The notes under the pieces are model-generated. The model was not told the origin of the DNA. It worked only from the letters and a program-made list of their open reading frames with translations, and made no database searches. From assembly GCA_035048485.1 (NCBI GenBank), contig CM068586.1:46784287-46848286 (forward strand): a stretch of DNA of 64,000 nucleotides, in the 5' to 3' direction. This DNA is from Pteria penguin (Eukaryota; Mollusca; Bivalvia; Pterioida; Pteriidae). Each line of letters begins with the position of its first letter. The first letter of the stretch is position 1. A program made the position numbers and the translations under genes. Shown one piece after another: positions 51,001-55,555 of this stretch.

Positions 51001-51929
51001 AAGCTTGTGGAGCTAAGGTGCATCACACTGGACCTTATAAAATTGCTTATGTAGAAAATTATGTGCAGAGATCAGCAACATATAAAATAAGATAAGAAAG
51101 TCTTTTGAAAAAATACAAATTATTATAATAACCTTTTTCTGATGTTGCCTCTTCAAGAGCAATTACATATTCTTTGTAAAAATTCTGGTACATACCTCTG
51201 GTTGATCTTTTTATATCCCTTTCCCGTATTGTTTTCAAATAATGTGCAATTGCATTTCCTCCTTTTGCAGTGATTTCTTCTATGCAACCCAGCAATAATT
51301 CCTAAATGCATAAAAATATAAAGTAACTGAAAAGTTAATCATCGTAACGTAATTTTCGTTGTGATTACTTCATCACAAGTTGAACAAATATAATGTAATG
51401 CTTAAATTTGCTATTTTTAAATGAAGGGCTTTTTTCATTGTATCTGCATATGTGCCTTTGTTTTATTTTCAGTTTTAAAATGGTTTTCTCTATCTTACAC
51501 TGTTACTAACACAGGTTCTAATTTTTTGCCTTTATCAATTGGTATTCCAGAAGTTAACAATAGGATTTTAAGAATTAATTACAATACAATGTAAGTTCCT
51601 ATACATTTATTATAGATAATATTTGATAATACATTTATCAGTAATATCTTCAAATTATGTTACAAATATATCAAATAATTTTTCTGCGGCCACATCGTCC
51701 AGAAATATTCATTGTATTTACATACCCCAACAAAGACTTTTAGTTCATGATCTAGTTCAACATTGCTGAGAGACACATGGTCCTGTTCTTCCATAAGACG
51801 GATTAAATGTTTCCTCTCTTTCAACAATTTTCTTACCTCCTCTACTTCTCGATAATGGTCAGGCTCATGACTTTAACTGGACTCTGCTATTAATCCCTTC
51901 ACCTTCAGCTCATTAATTTTTTTCCTCAC
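14949..51929 (-). CDS. Candidate multi-exon host gene, 14 exons, product unknown
   Basis: This is a model assembled from splice signals, not a long ORF. On the minus strand, exons at 51726-51929, 51133-51301, 50587-50646, 41442-41729, 41183-41258, 38056-38124, 30979-31008, 28282-28350, 26051-26114, 22585-22615, 21864-21897, 20034-20101, 19437-19465 and 14949-15024 join with compatible codon phases at every junction. Most are open in one frame only. The introns hold SINEs, MITEs and minisatellites. The N-terminal part is charged and helix-rich (REVEEVRKLLKERKHLIRLM), a middle part is Ser/Thr-rich, and the C-terminus is mixed alpha/beta in character, ending in WNDWNV. I do not recognise the family, and the 5' start was not found. 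An in-frame TAA in the first listed exon and a frame problem in the fourth mean it may be a pseudogene or mis-modelled in part. Confidence 0.5.
15075..15315 (+). repeat. 28-bp minisatellite, about 8 copies
   Basis: The unit GAAATCACATTAAGGAACAG followed by GAGACCTT or GAGACAAT repeats with a 28-bp step (for example at 15122 and 15150). Confidence 0.92.
15316..15980. other. Intronic/intergenic sequence, nothing recognised
   Basis: Short ORFs at 15381-15599 and 15545-15757 overlap in different frames and show no domain or splice context. Confidence 0.45.
15985..16300 (+). repeat. About 52-bp minisatellite, 6 copies
   Basis: The unit ACCTTAATTACATACCCCCT, then AGCTTGTGAATTCTAACACA, then CAGGGCTATGAGC recurs from about 16000 to 16290 with small indels. 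Confidence 0.92.
16301..16713. other. Spacer, nothing recognised
   Basis: AT-rich sequence with no supported feature. Confidence 0.45.
16714..18316. mobile_element. Old pogo-like non-autonomous element with nested insertion
   Basis: The left end CTGTGATGCTCCATTAATCTGG (16714, preceded by TA) is a diverged copy of the terminus of the young element at 28610. The right part (about 18205-18300) matches that element's right end: GATTTCCAGATCATTGGTCC and TTCGTTCCCTTATTTTCTGTCC. Internal blocks such as AGTACTGACCTAATCAGAAGCAATCATCAATGAC also correspond to the young copy. It is interrupted by a family D element at 17091-17491. Its ends are more decayed than those of the younger copy. Confidence 0.7.
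17091..17491 (+). mobile_element. Tandem-module element, family D copy 1 (nested)
   Basis: Starts AACAAGAG then the hairpin GTTGT-AAGAAG-ACAAC. About two modules follow, with AAGGTCAAGGTCA, CACAAGGAATACA and GAAATATT...CCCTAT. It ends CCGGTGAACTAAAAA, the same GTGARCTAAAA ending as family C. It lies inside the old pogo-like element, so it is the younger of the two. Confidence 0.75.
18317..18961. other. AT-rich sequence with a small 30-bp triplication
   Basis: The unit AGTTCCCATAGCCCAGAGAC followed by TAAATCCAAA repeats three times at about 18848-18930. Nothing else was recognised. Confidence 0.65.
18975..19150 (-). mobile_element. tRNA-derived SINE, family 2, older copy
   Basis: Read on the minus strand, a tRNA-like head with a B-box-like GAGTTCAATTCCCAG leads to a tail of GGTGTTTTAC... 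and CAATCAATCAACC. The flanking duplications GATTTATAAAGG (18963-18974) and GATTTATACAGG (19153-19164) match at 11 of 12 bases. It is the same family as 24459-24631, with more substitutions. Confidence 0.85.
19165..19436. other. Intronic sequence, nothing recognised
   Basis: Between candidate exons of the minus-strand gene. No repeat or ORF that I can support. Confidence 0.4.
19437..19465 (-). CDS. Candidate 29-bp microexon
   Basis: A strong acceptor (TCTGGTCCTTTACAG) and a strong donor (GTGAGT) bracket 29 bases. In phase with the exon at 20034 it reads YVVIVKQTS plus two bases. An alternative frame reads CGHCKANFK, so the exon assignment rests on phase continuity. Confidence 0.35.
20034..20101 (-). 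CDS. Candidate internal exon
   Basis: The acceptor CTTTCACTGACTTCAG and the donor CTCA-GTAAGTG are both close to consensus. The 68 bases are open as DFLGPISSQINSRHQDHADI plus CS, with the first two bases completing GAT using the final G of the exon at 21864. Confidence 0.5.
20102..21863. other. Large intron or intergenic block, nothing recognised
   Basis: AT-rich; the short ORFs at 21254-21463 and 21433-21630 lack any coding character. No repeat family was identified. Confidence 0.4.
21864..21897 (-). CDS. Candidate 34-bp exon
   Basis: The acceptor TATTTGTTTCAG precedes codons reading CGVSINDNQKG and a final G; a GTGTAT donor follows. Phase is compatible with both neighbours. Short and only moderately supported. 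Confidence 0.3.
21985..22050 (-). CDS. Alternative terminal exon candidate
   Basis: After a pyrimidine-rich CTACTTTTCACGAG, one frame is open as DESFPRTPSFDGISMMSPKD plus Q before TAA (21985-21987). The other frames close. It does not fit between the exons at 22585 and 21864 without a weak donor, so it could be an alternative 3' end of the same gene or chance. Confidence 0.25.
   Translation of the reverse strand, partial: DESFPRTPSFDGISMMSPKDQ
22051..22584. other. Intron, nothing recognised
   Basis: AT-rich, with no supported feature apart from a plus-strand CAG-GTAAGT motif near 22348 that has no coding partner. Confidence 0.4.
22585..22615 (-). CDS. Candidate 31-bp exon (weak)
   Basis: The acceptor TTGAATTTAACACAG starts an open frame FKTLCRKLGI; a GTACTA donor follows. 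It is included because it joins the phase-2 end of the 26051 exon to the phase-0 start at 21897. Confidence 0.22.
22811..23575 (+). mobile_element. Tandem-module element, family B copy 2
   Basis: The head AACAAGAGCAACACCTAACA parallels the 8271 copy, and the hairpin is GGCAT-AAT-ATGCC (22832-22844). The hairpin arms differ in sequence from the CGTGCG/CGCACG arms of copy 1 but still pair. The end CCATACCATGATATGTC (about 23550) matches CCATAACATAATACGTC of copy 1. The internal modules are degraded. Confidence 0.6.
23576..24442. other. Intron, nothing recognised
   Basis: AT-rich. A segment near 23845-23950 (minus strand CAATCCCAAATGGGGTAAAA) looks like an old repeat fragment but could not be delimited. 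Confidence 0.4.
24459..24631 (-). mobile_element. tRNA-derived SINE, family 2, young copy
   Basis: The minus strand reads GGCTTGGTGTAGTGGTTAAG (A box) and GGGTTCGATTCCCAG (B box), then a short body and a CAATCAACCAACCAACC tail. The flanking direct repeats TCATATTGACATTTAG at 24443-24458 and 24632-24647 are identical over 16 bp, the mark of LINE-assisted insertion. The promoter boxes look intact. Confidence 0.95.
24648..25580. other. Intron, one isolated ORF of doubtful value
   Basis: A 99-codon plus-strand ORF at 24764-25063 is Lys/Asn/Ile-rich with no motif and is probably chance in AT-rich DNA. A G run lies near 25391. Confidence 0.45.
25581..25988 (+). repeat. 136-bp unit, three copies without visible differences
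   Basis: The unit starting TGTAATTATCGTAACCCCTA begins at 25581, 25717 and 25853. I saw no differences between copies. Each unit contains CTGATTAGAT near its start and the complement ATCTAATCAG near its end, so each copy could fold on itself. Such identity means very recent amplification or an assembly artefact. Confidence 0.95.
26051..26114 (-). CDS. Candidate internal exon
   Basis: The acceptor GCAATGTTTTTATAG and the donor CGAA-GTAAAT bracket 64 bases. The frame set by the upstream exon is open as SIMILLFNKPVVNAAAPQRS. The piece is richer in GC and CpG than its surroundings, as coding segments here tend to be. Confidence 0.42.
26115..27335. other. Intron, nothing firm
   Basis: Contains one TGACGTCA (CRE-type) octamer near 26672 and scattered CpGs, but no promoter can be argued from that alone. 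Confidence 0.4.
27336..28215 (+). mobile_element. Tandem-module element, family A copy 2 (truncated)
   Basis: The head AAGAGATTTGCATCACAGAT retains most of the hairpin seen at 541. Six modules of about 135-148 bp follow, each with GGGCACATCTTCAACTCATG, GTGAGTAAGTGTATGA and TTGGACTTATGGTCC, and with CCTTGACCTTTGACC in the better-kept ones. The GACGGACG tract and 3' hairpin are missing. Confidence 0.85.
28282..28350 (-). CDS. Candidate internal exon
   Basis: The acceptor TTAATTTCATTACAG is excellent. In the frame set by the preceding exon the 69 bases read KKICYDEIEIGKRKHFAPLH plus QH and a final G, followed by GTATTTG. The other two frames are poor. It begins about 70 bp beyond the family A element. 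Confidence 0.52.
28610..29592. mobile_element. pogo-like non-autonomous DNA transposon, young copy
   Basis: The inverted ends CAGTGATGCTCCGTTTATCC (28610) and the complement of GGATTAACGGAGCATCACTG (ending 29592) differ at one position over 22 bp. Both are bordered by TA (28608-28609 and 29593-29594), the pogo/Tc1 target duplication. Interior motifs such as TCCGGATAA recur. It is 983 bp with no transposase; ORFs such as 29388-29579 are artefacts. Confidence 0.9.
29595..30430. other. AT-rich intron, nothing recognised
   Basis: The short ORF at 29955-30161 is Phe/Ile-rich, without a motif. Confidence 0.45.
30433..30458 (+). mobile_element. Solo 3' end of family A element
   Basis: GAGACGAGTTTTGTAACTCA-GCTAA repeats the terminal structure at 985-1007: hairpin GAGTT-TTGT-AACTC, then RGCTAA. 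The loop differs by one base from copy 1. No family A body lies upstream. Confidence 0.5.
30979..31008 (-). CDS. Candidate 30-bp exon
   Basis: The acceptor GAAACTCTTTTCAG and the donor ACTT-GTAAAC bracket KETLNGEF plus Thr and one base; the first two bases complete GGA with the G left by the exon at 38056. Short, so support comes mainly from signals and phase. Confidence 0.33.
31118..31325 (-). mobile_element. Degraded family 1 SINE
   Basis: The order GATGGCATCCACCTGATGCA, TTTAGACTTGGCAATGGAGC, AAAGCAGTGAGGGATATTTT and TCTAACCCAGGACC matches the reverse-oriented SINE at 34206 with many substitutions. Confidence 0.75.
31441..31684 (-). mobile_element. Degraded family 1 SINE
   Basis: Same block order (GATAGCATCTGTCT..., GCACAGAAATTAATCTTTGC, GAGATCTTTGGCCTGCCA, TAGGTTTCACTTGAACATG) at lower identity than its neighbour. 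Confidence 0.6.
31857..32045 (-). mobile_element. Degraded family 1 SINE fragment
   Basis: Retains TTCACATATCTGGGTACGG, TGCATTGCATAGAAATTCAT and ACCTTTGCAAAGG blocks and a duplicated TCATATGAAAGACRGAATAY segment. The tRNA-like head is missing. The ORF through it is not a gene. Confidence 0.55.
32046..32572. other. AT-rich sequence, nothing recognised
   Basis: No supported feature. Confidence 0.45.
32573..32846 (+). mobile_element. Family 1 SINE, moderately diverged
   Basis: tRNA-like head GTGTGGCCTAGTGATGAGG (A-box region), then B box GGGTTCGATTACTGCCC, then the family body to TAAACAATAATCAATC. Two minus-strand ORFs across it are shadows. Confidence 0.88.
33020..33836 (+). pseudogene. LINE (non-LTR) reverse transcriptase 3' fragment, broken
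   Basis: Starts inside the palm domain with LDDLDYADDIALLTS, the YADD catalytic box, then GLNINTSKTKMM, FVYLGGTVNTMGGTNEDI and TKIRLFKSNAISMLTYGSET, which is the usual order of a non-LTR reverse transcriptase and its thumb. Near 33450 the frame shifts (family-like CLRQILKIYWP continues in another frame). Near 33575 the normal tryptophan-rich segment contains a TAA. The C-terminal part resumes at 33605 with GRPKETWRRTVEKEL. The 3' end is a short GAA microsatellite (33815-33836). 5' truncation, two or more frame breaks and a stop show it is dead. I would place it near RTE- or I-type LINEs, unsure which. Confidence 0.9.
33837..34191. other. Spacer, nothing recognised
   Basis: Contains a GGGGGAAGGGGCTTCCGCC segment near 33965 and a tandem CATCTAGCATCTTTTC duplication near 34090-34125. 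Confidence 0.45.
34206..34454 (-). mobile_element. Family 1 SINE, young, with 20-bp target duplication
   Basis: Read on the minus strand: A-box region CCGGTTTGGCCTAGTGG, a B-box-like GGGTTCAATTCCCGC, the conserved body, and a CAATCAATCAATC tail. The direct repeats AATTATGTGATGAGATTGAT at 34192-34211 and 34456-34475 are identical over 20 bp, overlapping the tail slightly. Confidence 0.95.
34591..34725. mobile_element. Foldback/MITE of about 135 bp
   Basis: The left arm AGTCCGAGATTCTCTTCCC-TTCTCCCAC (from 34593) and the complement of GTGGGAGAAGGGCAAAGAAT-CTCG...GGACT (34692-34722) pair over roughly 33 bases with a few mismatches and a small indel. No coding capacity. Confidence 0.8.
34726..36590. 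other. AT-rich intronic sequence
   Basis: A 112-codon ORF at 34808-35146 (plus) encodes a very basic, Lys/Arg/His-rich product with no motif; it is opposed by another ORF and I do not believe it. A small palindrome AACCGA-TAC-TCGGTT lies near 35550. Nothing else was recognised. Confidence 0.45.
36592..36965. mobile_element. MITE with about 40-bp terminal inverted repeats
   Basis: GAAGCCTTTTCACCTTGATC... at 36592-36632 is the inverse of ...GATCAAGGTGAAATGGCTTC at 36926-36965, continuing through ATGATTAGATAAT with a few mismatches. The 374-bp total has no transposase. TGTATAATACTCACC near 36838 suggests another element fragment inside. Confidence 0.85.
37372..37453. mobile_element. Right end of a second inverted-repeat element
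   Basis: CCAAAAGTTGGGGGTGCGTA followed by TTATATACGG and CTATACACGAGTGAATACGG has the form of a transposon terminus; CTCGTGTATAATACTCACC inside the neighbouring MITE is similar in reverse. No clean left end was found. Confidence 0.4.
37520..37885 (+). repeat. 39-bp minisatellite, about 9 copies
   Basis: The unit CACATGGTTTCTCCATATTT followed by ATCATCTCACTCTGATTAC is a multiple of three, so the frame SPYLSSHSDNHMV repeats until a TAG in one unit near 37700. The coding look comes from the periodicity. Confidence 0.92.
38056..38124 (-). CDS. Candidate internal exon
   Basis: The acceptor CATTTTTTCTTCCAG and the donor GATG-GTAAGAAA are both near-ideal. Of three frames only one is open: RTTACITEIKNSSTTTENRT plus FD and a final G, a Ser/Thr-rich stretch. 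Its phase joins the exons at 41183 and 30979. Confidence 0.5.
38125..38810. other. Intron, nothing recognised
   Basis: Includes a small CATCCCTCTGTGGATCATC repeat near 38420-38470. Confidence 0.45.
38811..38883. repeat. Perfect 21-bp inverted repeat (hairpin or miniature foldback element)
   Basis: ATAAATAAAGTTACACTCAA-A at 38811-38831 is exactly inverted at 38863-38883. After one mismatch the stem continues with GCCA/TGGC, leaving a loop of about 21 bases. A small MITE is likelier than a microRNA precursor because the pairing is nearly perfect, but both are possible. Confidence 0.9.
38884..39461. other. Intron, nothing recognised
   Basis: AT-rich, no supported feature. Confidence 0.45.
39462..39595. 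mobile_element. 134-bp near-perfect palindrome (foldback element)
   Basis: ATCTGAAATGAATTTTCATT ... TTTTATATCCCC and the inverse half GGGGATATAAAAC ... TTCATTTCAGAT pair over about 57-61 bases with few mismatches around a 12-base centre (TCACCAAGGCTC). Confidence 0.88.
39690..41002 (+). mobile_element. Decayed pogo/Tigger-type transposon
   Basis: The ends CACTGTCTGCCACTTAATTG (39690) and the inverse of CAATTAAGCAGCTTGCACTG (ending 41002) agree best in CTTAATTGAATA and are bordered by TA. The 1.3-kb interior holds a decayed transposase segment. The right end recurs alone at 61642-61731, showing a family in this genome. Confidence 0.72.
40056..40490 (+). pseudogene. pogo/Tigger transposase C-terminal fragment
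   Basis: In the frame of CTG at 40124 the sequence reads LTLLDAVHLLSKA, a TAG where the family has Trp, then IKPTTIANCFCKAAF. This is the usual block after the last catalytic acid of pogo/Tigger DDE transposases (a Leu-Leu-Asp-Ala-[IV]-His helix, then a Thr-Ile-x-Asn-Cys-Phe segment). Downstream the frame meets more stops. ORFs in other frames here are shadows. The N-terminal DNA-binding part was not found. Confidence 0.65.
41183..41258 (-). CDS. Candidate internal exon
   Basis: The acceptor TTTTCTTCGACTTTCAG opens KCFLPCMKHHDSRRMTITEV plus GPSSS and a final G before GTAGCG. The donor is weak, and the frame stays open to about 40986, so the 3' edge is uncertain. Confidence 0.35.
41442..41729 (-). 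CDS. Candidate exon with a frame problem
   Basis: From an acceptor ATTTATATAG the frame reads ETEKSDDLQPLSTEASEATL, then PTLSVLSIFG..., and closes at TAA 41551-41553. Coding-like sequence continues in another frame as HKLAYTDDWLDDIVCPVEQM and VTVYEGFSLSK. Either one base is extra, or a roughly 70-bp intron (GTTTGC ... GATAG) separates two exons; both solutions keep phase with the neighbours. Confidence 0.4.
41782..42672 (+). CDS. Weak three-exon gene model, 101 codons
   Basis: Possible exons: 41782-41847 (ATGGCGGAA..., MAEILSSSQTNRNFSLHRLR, donor GTGAGA), 41997-42155 (acceptor TTCTTACACCTCAGAG; QRDENLYQALHQNEFLKAEE then CGSCCVKKAKT, donor CAG-GTGTTT) and 42592-42672 (acceptor AAATTCTTCAG, ending in TGA). 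All junctions are phase 0. The middle exon looks most like coding sequence; a Cys-x2-Cys-Cys cluster is present but no known domain. The start lies about 50 bp from the acceptor of a minus-strand exon. It could be a real small gene or chance. Confidence 0.3.
42673..43303. other. AT-rich sequence, nothing recognised
   Basis: No repeat or further exon that I can support. Confidence 0.45.
43304..44345. mobile_element. Probable non-autonomous DNA transposon with about 20-bp ends
   Basis: ATATCAGTCTACGCGAAAGT (43304) and the inverse of ACTTTTACGTAGACTGGTAT (44324-44343) match at 17 of 20 positions. Both ends are followed internally by GGTCTG/CCAGAC motifs. It is about 1 kb without a transposase. 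The palindrome CAGAGAC...GTCTCTG near 43967-43998 lies inside. Confidence 0.5.
44346..44789. other. Spacer, nothing recognised
   Basis: The short ORF at 44472-44684 is hydrophobic and Leu/Cys-rich, but without a start context or partner exon. Confidence 0.4.
44790..48296 (+). repeat. 29-bp minisatellite, about 120 copies (main block)
   Basis: The unit CACAATGCTACATGAATACC followed by ATTACATAG steps every 29 bp. The variable site switches among CTACATGA, CCACATGA, TCACACGA and CCACACGA. A longer block (AATTACACAGC... GTCGAATGA ... GCACACAATGTCGCATG) recurs near 45085, 45510, 47790 and in part near 48170, so segments of many units have been duplicated together. ORFs on the minus strand arise from the periodicity. 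Confidence 0.97.
48297..48991. mobile_element. 695-bp insertion splitting the 29-bp array
   Basis: Begins CAGGTATTGATTTGGA and ends TCCAGATATATCCCTG, imperfect inverted ends (12 of 16). It is flanked by TAGCA on both sides (48292-48296 and 48992-48996), a likely 5-bp target duplication within the array unit. The right third is GC-rich, with CAGGGGCTTTGCCCCCCTG and similar small palindromes. No coding region. Because the flanks are tandem repeats, the TAGCA match alone is not decisive. Confidence 0.65.
48992..49110 (+). repeat. 29-bp minisatellite, right remnant (4 copies)
   Basis: Four diverged units (AATGTCACACAAATACCATT, then ACATAACAC) continue the array beyond the insertion. They are more diverged than the main block, as expected for an array edge. 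Confidence 0.9.
49111..49770. other. Intron, nothing recognised
   Basis: AT-rich, no supported feature. Confidence 0.45.
49771..49994. mobile_element. Tc1/mariner-style MITE, 224 bp with TA ends
   Basis: TACTGGTTAAGAACAAGTTC-CC at 49771-49792 and the inverse at 49973-49994 agree at 19 of 22 bases. Both outermost dinucleotides are TA. No coding capacity. Confidence 0.82.
49995..50586. other. Intron, nothing recognised
   Basis: No supported feature. Confidence 0.4.
50587..50646 (-). CDS. Candidate internal exon
   Basis: The acceptor TTCACTGTATTTGCAG and the donor ACGG-GTACGT are both good. With the G from the upstream exon the 60 bases read ESIINLIILCKTSILMIERT plus one base, an amphipathic helix-like stretch. 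Confidence 0.5.
51133..51301 (-). CDS. Candidate internal exon
   Basis: The acceptor TTTTTATGCATTTAG opens ELLLGCIEEITAKGGNAIAH, YLKTIRERDIKRSTRG and MYQNFYKEYVIALEEATSEK. A strong donor GTATGT occurs inside at 51190-51195 and a weaker GTTATT at 51127-51132; both leave one G, so phase to the next exon is the same. The residues after the first donor look coding, so I prefer the longer form. Helix-rich and charged; family not recognised. Confidence 0.52.
51726..51929 (-). CDS. Candidate exon with in-frame TAA
   Basis: The acceptor GTTTATTTGCAG and the donor GGG-GTATGT bracket 68 codons: VRKKINELKVKGLIAESS, TAA (51873-51875), then SHEPDHYREVEEVRKLLKER, KHLIRLMEEQDHVSLSNVEL and DHELKVFVG. Both sides of the TAA are in the same frame and look coding (charged, coiled-coil-like). 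The stop could be a true nonsense change, a sequencing error, or a sign that the exon begins further in. Confidence 0.45.
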
Positions 51930-52440
51930 CTGCAAATAAACATATATATGTAAAGATACATATATATATATATATATACATGTTTATATACCTGTATATA
52001 TATATATTGTCAGGCAGAACTTCATATCCTAAGCAATGCAGTGATAAAACTAGAGATACAAAGTTGCACGAGTGATTATGTAATGTTGAAGTCATCAGGC
52101 TGAACTTTTGCTACTGGAGGTGAATAATATTGTATTAAAAGTCATATGTATCATAATCAAATTGTTCAATTTTTAAACTTCTAAACTTTATCATTTTAAA
52201 AGTTCAAAAGGAACGTGTGTTAAAGAATTAGATTATGTTGTTGCAGGACTTTTGCGACGGGTGTTGCATGCAATTAAGGGATGCTTACTCCTCCCAGGCA
52301 TCTGGTCTCACCTCAATGTTATTGGGGTTTGCATTTGTCTAAATATCACGCTATACACGATATTGTCCTTTTATTCCATTCACTATAAGATATGGTTAAC
52401 CCTTTGGTATTTTTTTGTTTATTACTTCGGAAGTAGTTAT
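51930..52440. other. Sequence upstream of the first recognised exon
   Basis: TA-dinucleotide-rich at 51940-52005. A segment GGATGCTTACTCCTCCCAGG near 52280 has the look of an old dispersed repeat but could not be delimited. No upstream exon could be found. Confidence 0.4.
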
Positions 52441-53650
52441 ACCAAGACCAGGAAATAGTAGTTATACCTGGACCAGAATGTAGGTTATACCAGGACCAGG
52501 TTTTGTGGTTATACCTGGACCAGGATGTAGTGATTATACCAGGATCAGGTTGTAGTGGTTATACCAGGACCAGGATGTAGTGGTTATACCAGGACCAGGT
52601 TGTAGTGGTTAAACCAGGACCAGGTTGTAGTGGTTATACCAGGACCACATTGTAGTGGTTAAACCAGGACCAGGTTGTAGTGGTTATACCAGGACCAGAA
52701 TGTATTGGTTATACCAGGACCAGGTTATACTGGTTATACCAGGACCAGGTTGTAGTGGTTATATCAGGACCAGAATGTAGTGGTTATACCAGAACCAGGA
52801 TGTAGTGGTTATACCAGGAGCAGATTGTACTGGTTATACCAGGACCAGGTTGTAGTGGTTATACAAGGACCACACTGTAGTGGTTAAACCAGGATCAGGT
52901 TGTAGTGGTTATACCAGGACCAGTATGTAGTGGTTATACCAGGACCAGGTTGTACTGGTTATACCAGGACCAGGTTGTAGTGGTTATATCAGGACCAGAA
53001 TGTAGTGGTTATACCAGAACCAGGATGTAGTGGTTACACCAGGAGCAGATTGTACTGGTTATACCAGGACCAGGTTGTAGTGGTTATATCAGGACCAGGA
53101 TATAGTGGTTATACCAGGACCAGGATATAGTGGTTATACCAGGACAATGATGTAGTGGTTATACCAGGCCCAGATTGTAGTGGTTAAACCAGGACCAGGA
53201 TTTAGTGGTTATACCAGGACCAGGCTGTAGTGGTTATACCAGGACCAGGATGTAGTGGTTAAACCAGGACCAGGATTTAATGGTTATACCAAGACAAGAT
53301 TGTAGTCATTATACCAGGACCAGGAAATTGTGGTTATACCAGGATCAGGTTGTAGTGGTTATACCAGGATCTCATTGTAGTGGTTAAACCAGGACCAGGT
53401 TGTAGTGGTTACACCAGGACCAGGTTGTAGTGGTTATATCAGGACCAGAATGTAGTGGTTATACCAGGACAAGAATGTAGTGGTTATATCAAGAGCAGAT
53501 TGTATTGATGAATACCAGGACCAGGTTGCAGTGGTTATACCAGGACCAGGATGTAGTGGTTATACCAGGACCAGATTGCAGTGGTTAAACAAGGACCAGG
53601 ATTTAGTGGCTATACCAGGACCAGGATGTAGTGGTTATATCAGGACCATG
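52441..53650 (+). repeat. 25-bp minisatellite, about 48 copies
   Basis: The unit TAGTGGTTATACCAGGACCA followed by GGTTG or GGATG steps every 25 bp. A few units have deletions or AAACC in place of ATACC. The ORF at 53480-53734 runs off the array and is not a gene. Confidence 0.96.
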
Positions 53651-55289
53651 CGCAATTTTTTCAATGCATTTAAAACGAGGCTACGATGGGGCAGGGAGGT
53701 AGTTGCATATCCCTTTAGATATGCATGTCCCTGAACATGTGTATACTGCAAAAATATAACCAAACTTTTATTTAAAACAGAAAATGTCAGGTATTTAATT
53801 ATACCAAGGATACTGGATACAAAACTTATATATAATACATATTTCTACATTATATGTAGGGTGTGAATTCTCTGGATAATACTCAGGGTACGAATTAACC
53901 AGACACTTCGTACCCATTCATTTTCATGATTTTGGGTACAAATTCCTCCAGGTACAAAATCTCCCGGATACGAAACCTCCAGCAGTTGTGAAAAGTACAT
54001 CATAACGAACTTTGAACCCAAAATAAGGTTACTATCTAGAATGAAACCTAAATTTTACATCGTGACGTCACTTCCCCAGCGCGTGAAATGACAATTTACA
54101 CAAATGAAGTGGGTTTTTTGTTTCTTATATCTTTGTGTTAATGATTTTAAAGTAGGTTTCTTTTTTTCTGTTTGTCTTCTTGTCTGTTGCAAACGATATG
54201 TTGCAAAATTCTCGCAAAATCACGCTCATTATACGCGAAGTAACGTTATAGCCGGTGTCTGGTCTTAGCCGGCGACTGCTACCGTACAATGCCAGTAGAC
54301 ATACAACTGTCAATACAATTAAAGATGAGAATTTTACTTTGAATATGTTTGAATATATGAAATCCATGTGCTGTTTACTTCTCCCCGCTACATGCTTTAA
54401 GACTCAGGATTAATGTTGCTCTTGAAAATCAGTCCCAAAATGTAGTTTATTCAAACATTTTAATGATTCAGACAGCGGTTGTGGCGGTAGCACGATTAAC
54501 CGGAATGCCTATTATCACCGAGATGACTTCCTCATGAAAAACCGAAATGTCCCGAAATGCCCATTGTTTATAGTGTTATATGTGTTTTGTTTTAAATATT
54601 TTGTAAAAGAATACTTTAACGTATAGAGGAAATCTAAAATCGCCATGTTTATCATAAATATTAGTATAATTTTATTGTTAATTGTCTTAATGTATACACA
54701 GGTCCAAGAAAAATGTTTTAGTATCACAAATATTGTCTTTGTTTATGTCAGGGACGTACGTCCCTGGGTATATGTCCACTATATATATATCTCAAACTCA
54801 GGTTCAGAAATAATAACTAAGATGTCTTAGGATACATATACACGTAATTAGATGTATCATCCAACATCTCGATAAGGTCGTATCGTCACCGTTAAAATAG
54901 ATAAAATAGAATGCGTGAATCCCCCACCCACATAATAACAATATAAGTAGTCTATGTTCTCAGTGACTGTAGTTATCACAATAAAATTTTCGGAATATGA
55001 AGGTTAAGATCCATTCTATCTCAGGATGCCTTTTTTGATGCCACCCCATCACTAGATTTCTTCTGGTTTTCTCTTTTCTTCTCTGGTCTTCATTTAGTAC
55101 CACCGCCAAGATCTAGACAGGCATTGTCATTCTAGTGAACTACATATTTACTTCCGAATGAAAACACTGTGCACACGTATTTATTCTGATATTGTAAATT
55201 TACGTTAAAGGAAACAATTTGAAATATATGCAATTTCGGCACCATATCAAAGTTAATAGTGAAAAAATAAAGTAACAAAATGGATATAA
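53651..55289. other. Intergenic sequence with weak candidates
   Basis: A degenerate set of GGGTACGAATT/GGGTACAAATTCCTCC motifs lies at 53885-53990. A minus-strand ORF (54125-54367) begins MDFIYSNIF and has a hydrophobic LIVLTVVCLLAL segment like a signal anchor, but no partner exon was found. At 54628-54670 a 43-bp piece resembles the retroelement at the right edge of the window. Confidence 0.4.
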
Positions 55290-55555
55290 CTTAAAGAGGT
55301 TCAATTTGAATGAATGGCCAAGTTACAATCCAATACCTTCAAACACTGCATACAGAAATCCGAAAAACTGTTAAAACCTTGAAAATTTCTAAGTTCAAGG
55401 GACATAACTCTGGAGAAATCAAAGCAGTCATACCCAAGTGCGAATTGGTACTGATCCTTAATGATATAAAGTAATATACCAAATTTAATCCAATACCTTT
55501 GGGGACTGTAGAAAAAAGTCGAGAAACCTGTAAAATCTTTTAAAATTTCTCATTA
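55290..55555 (+). repeat. Family B modules, headless copy 3
   Basis: TTTGAATGAATGGCCAAGTT, AATCCAATACCTTCAAACAC, AAATTTCTAAGTTCAAGGG and GCGAATTGGTACTGATCC occur in the same order as in the 8271 copy, for about one and a half modules. The following 41-bp array starts directly at its truncated end. Confidence 0.8.

Noticed and set aside
54125..54367. ORF with a signal-anchor-like start (minus strand)
   Set aside because: Hydrophobic stretch and Met are suggestive, but no donor or partner exon could be found; kept only as a note.
55030..55130. Minus-strand segment encoding a Lys/Glu/Arg-rich peptide
   Set aside because: It has an acceptor-like start but no donor or phase partner, and composition alone is not enough.
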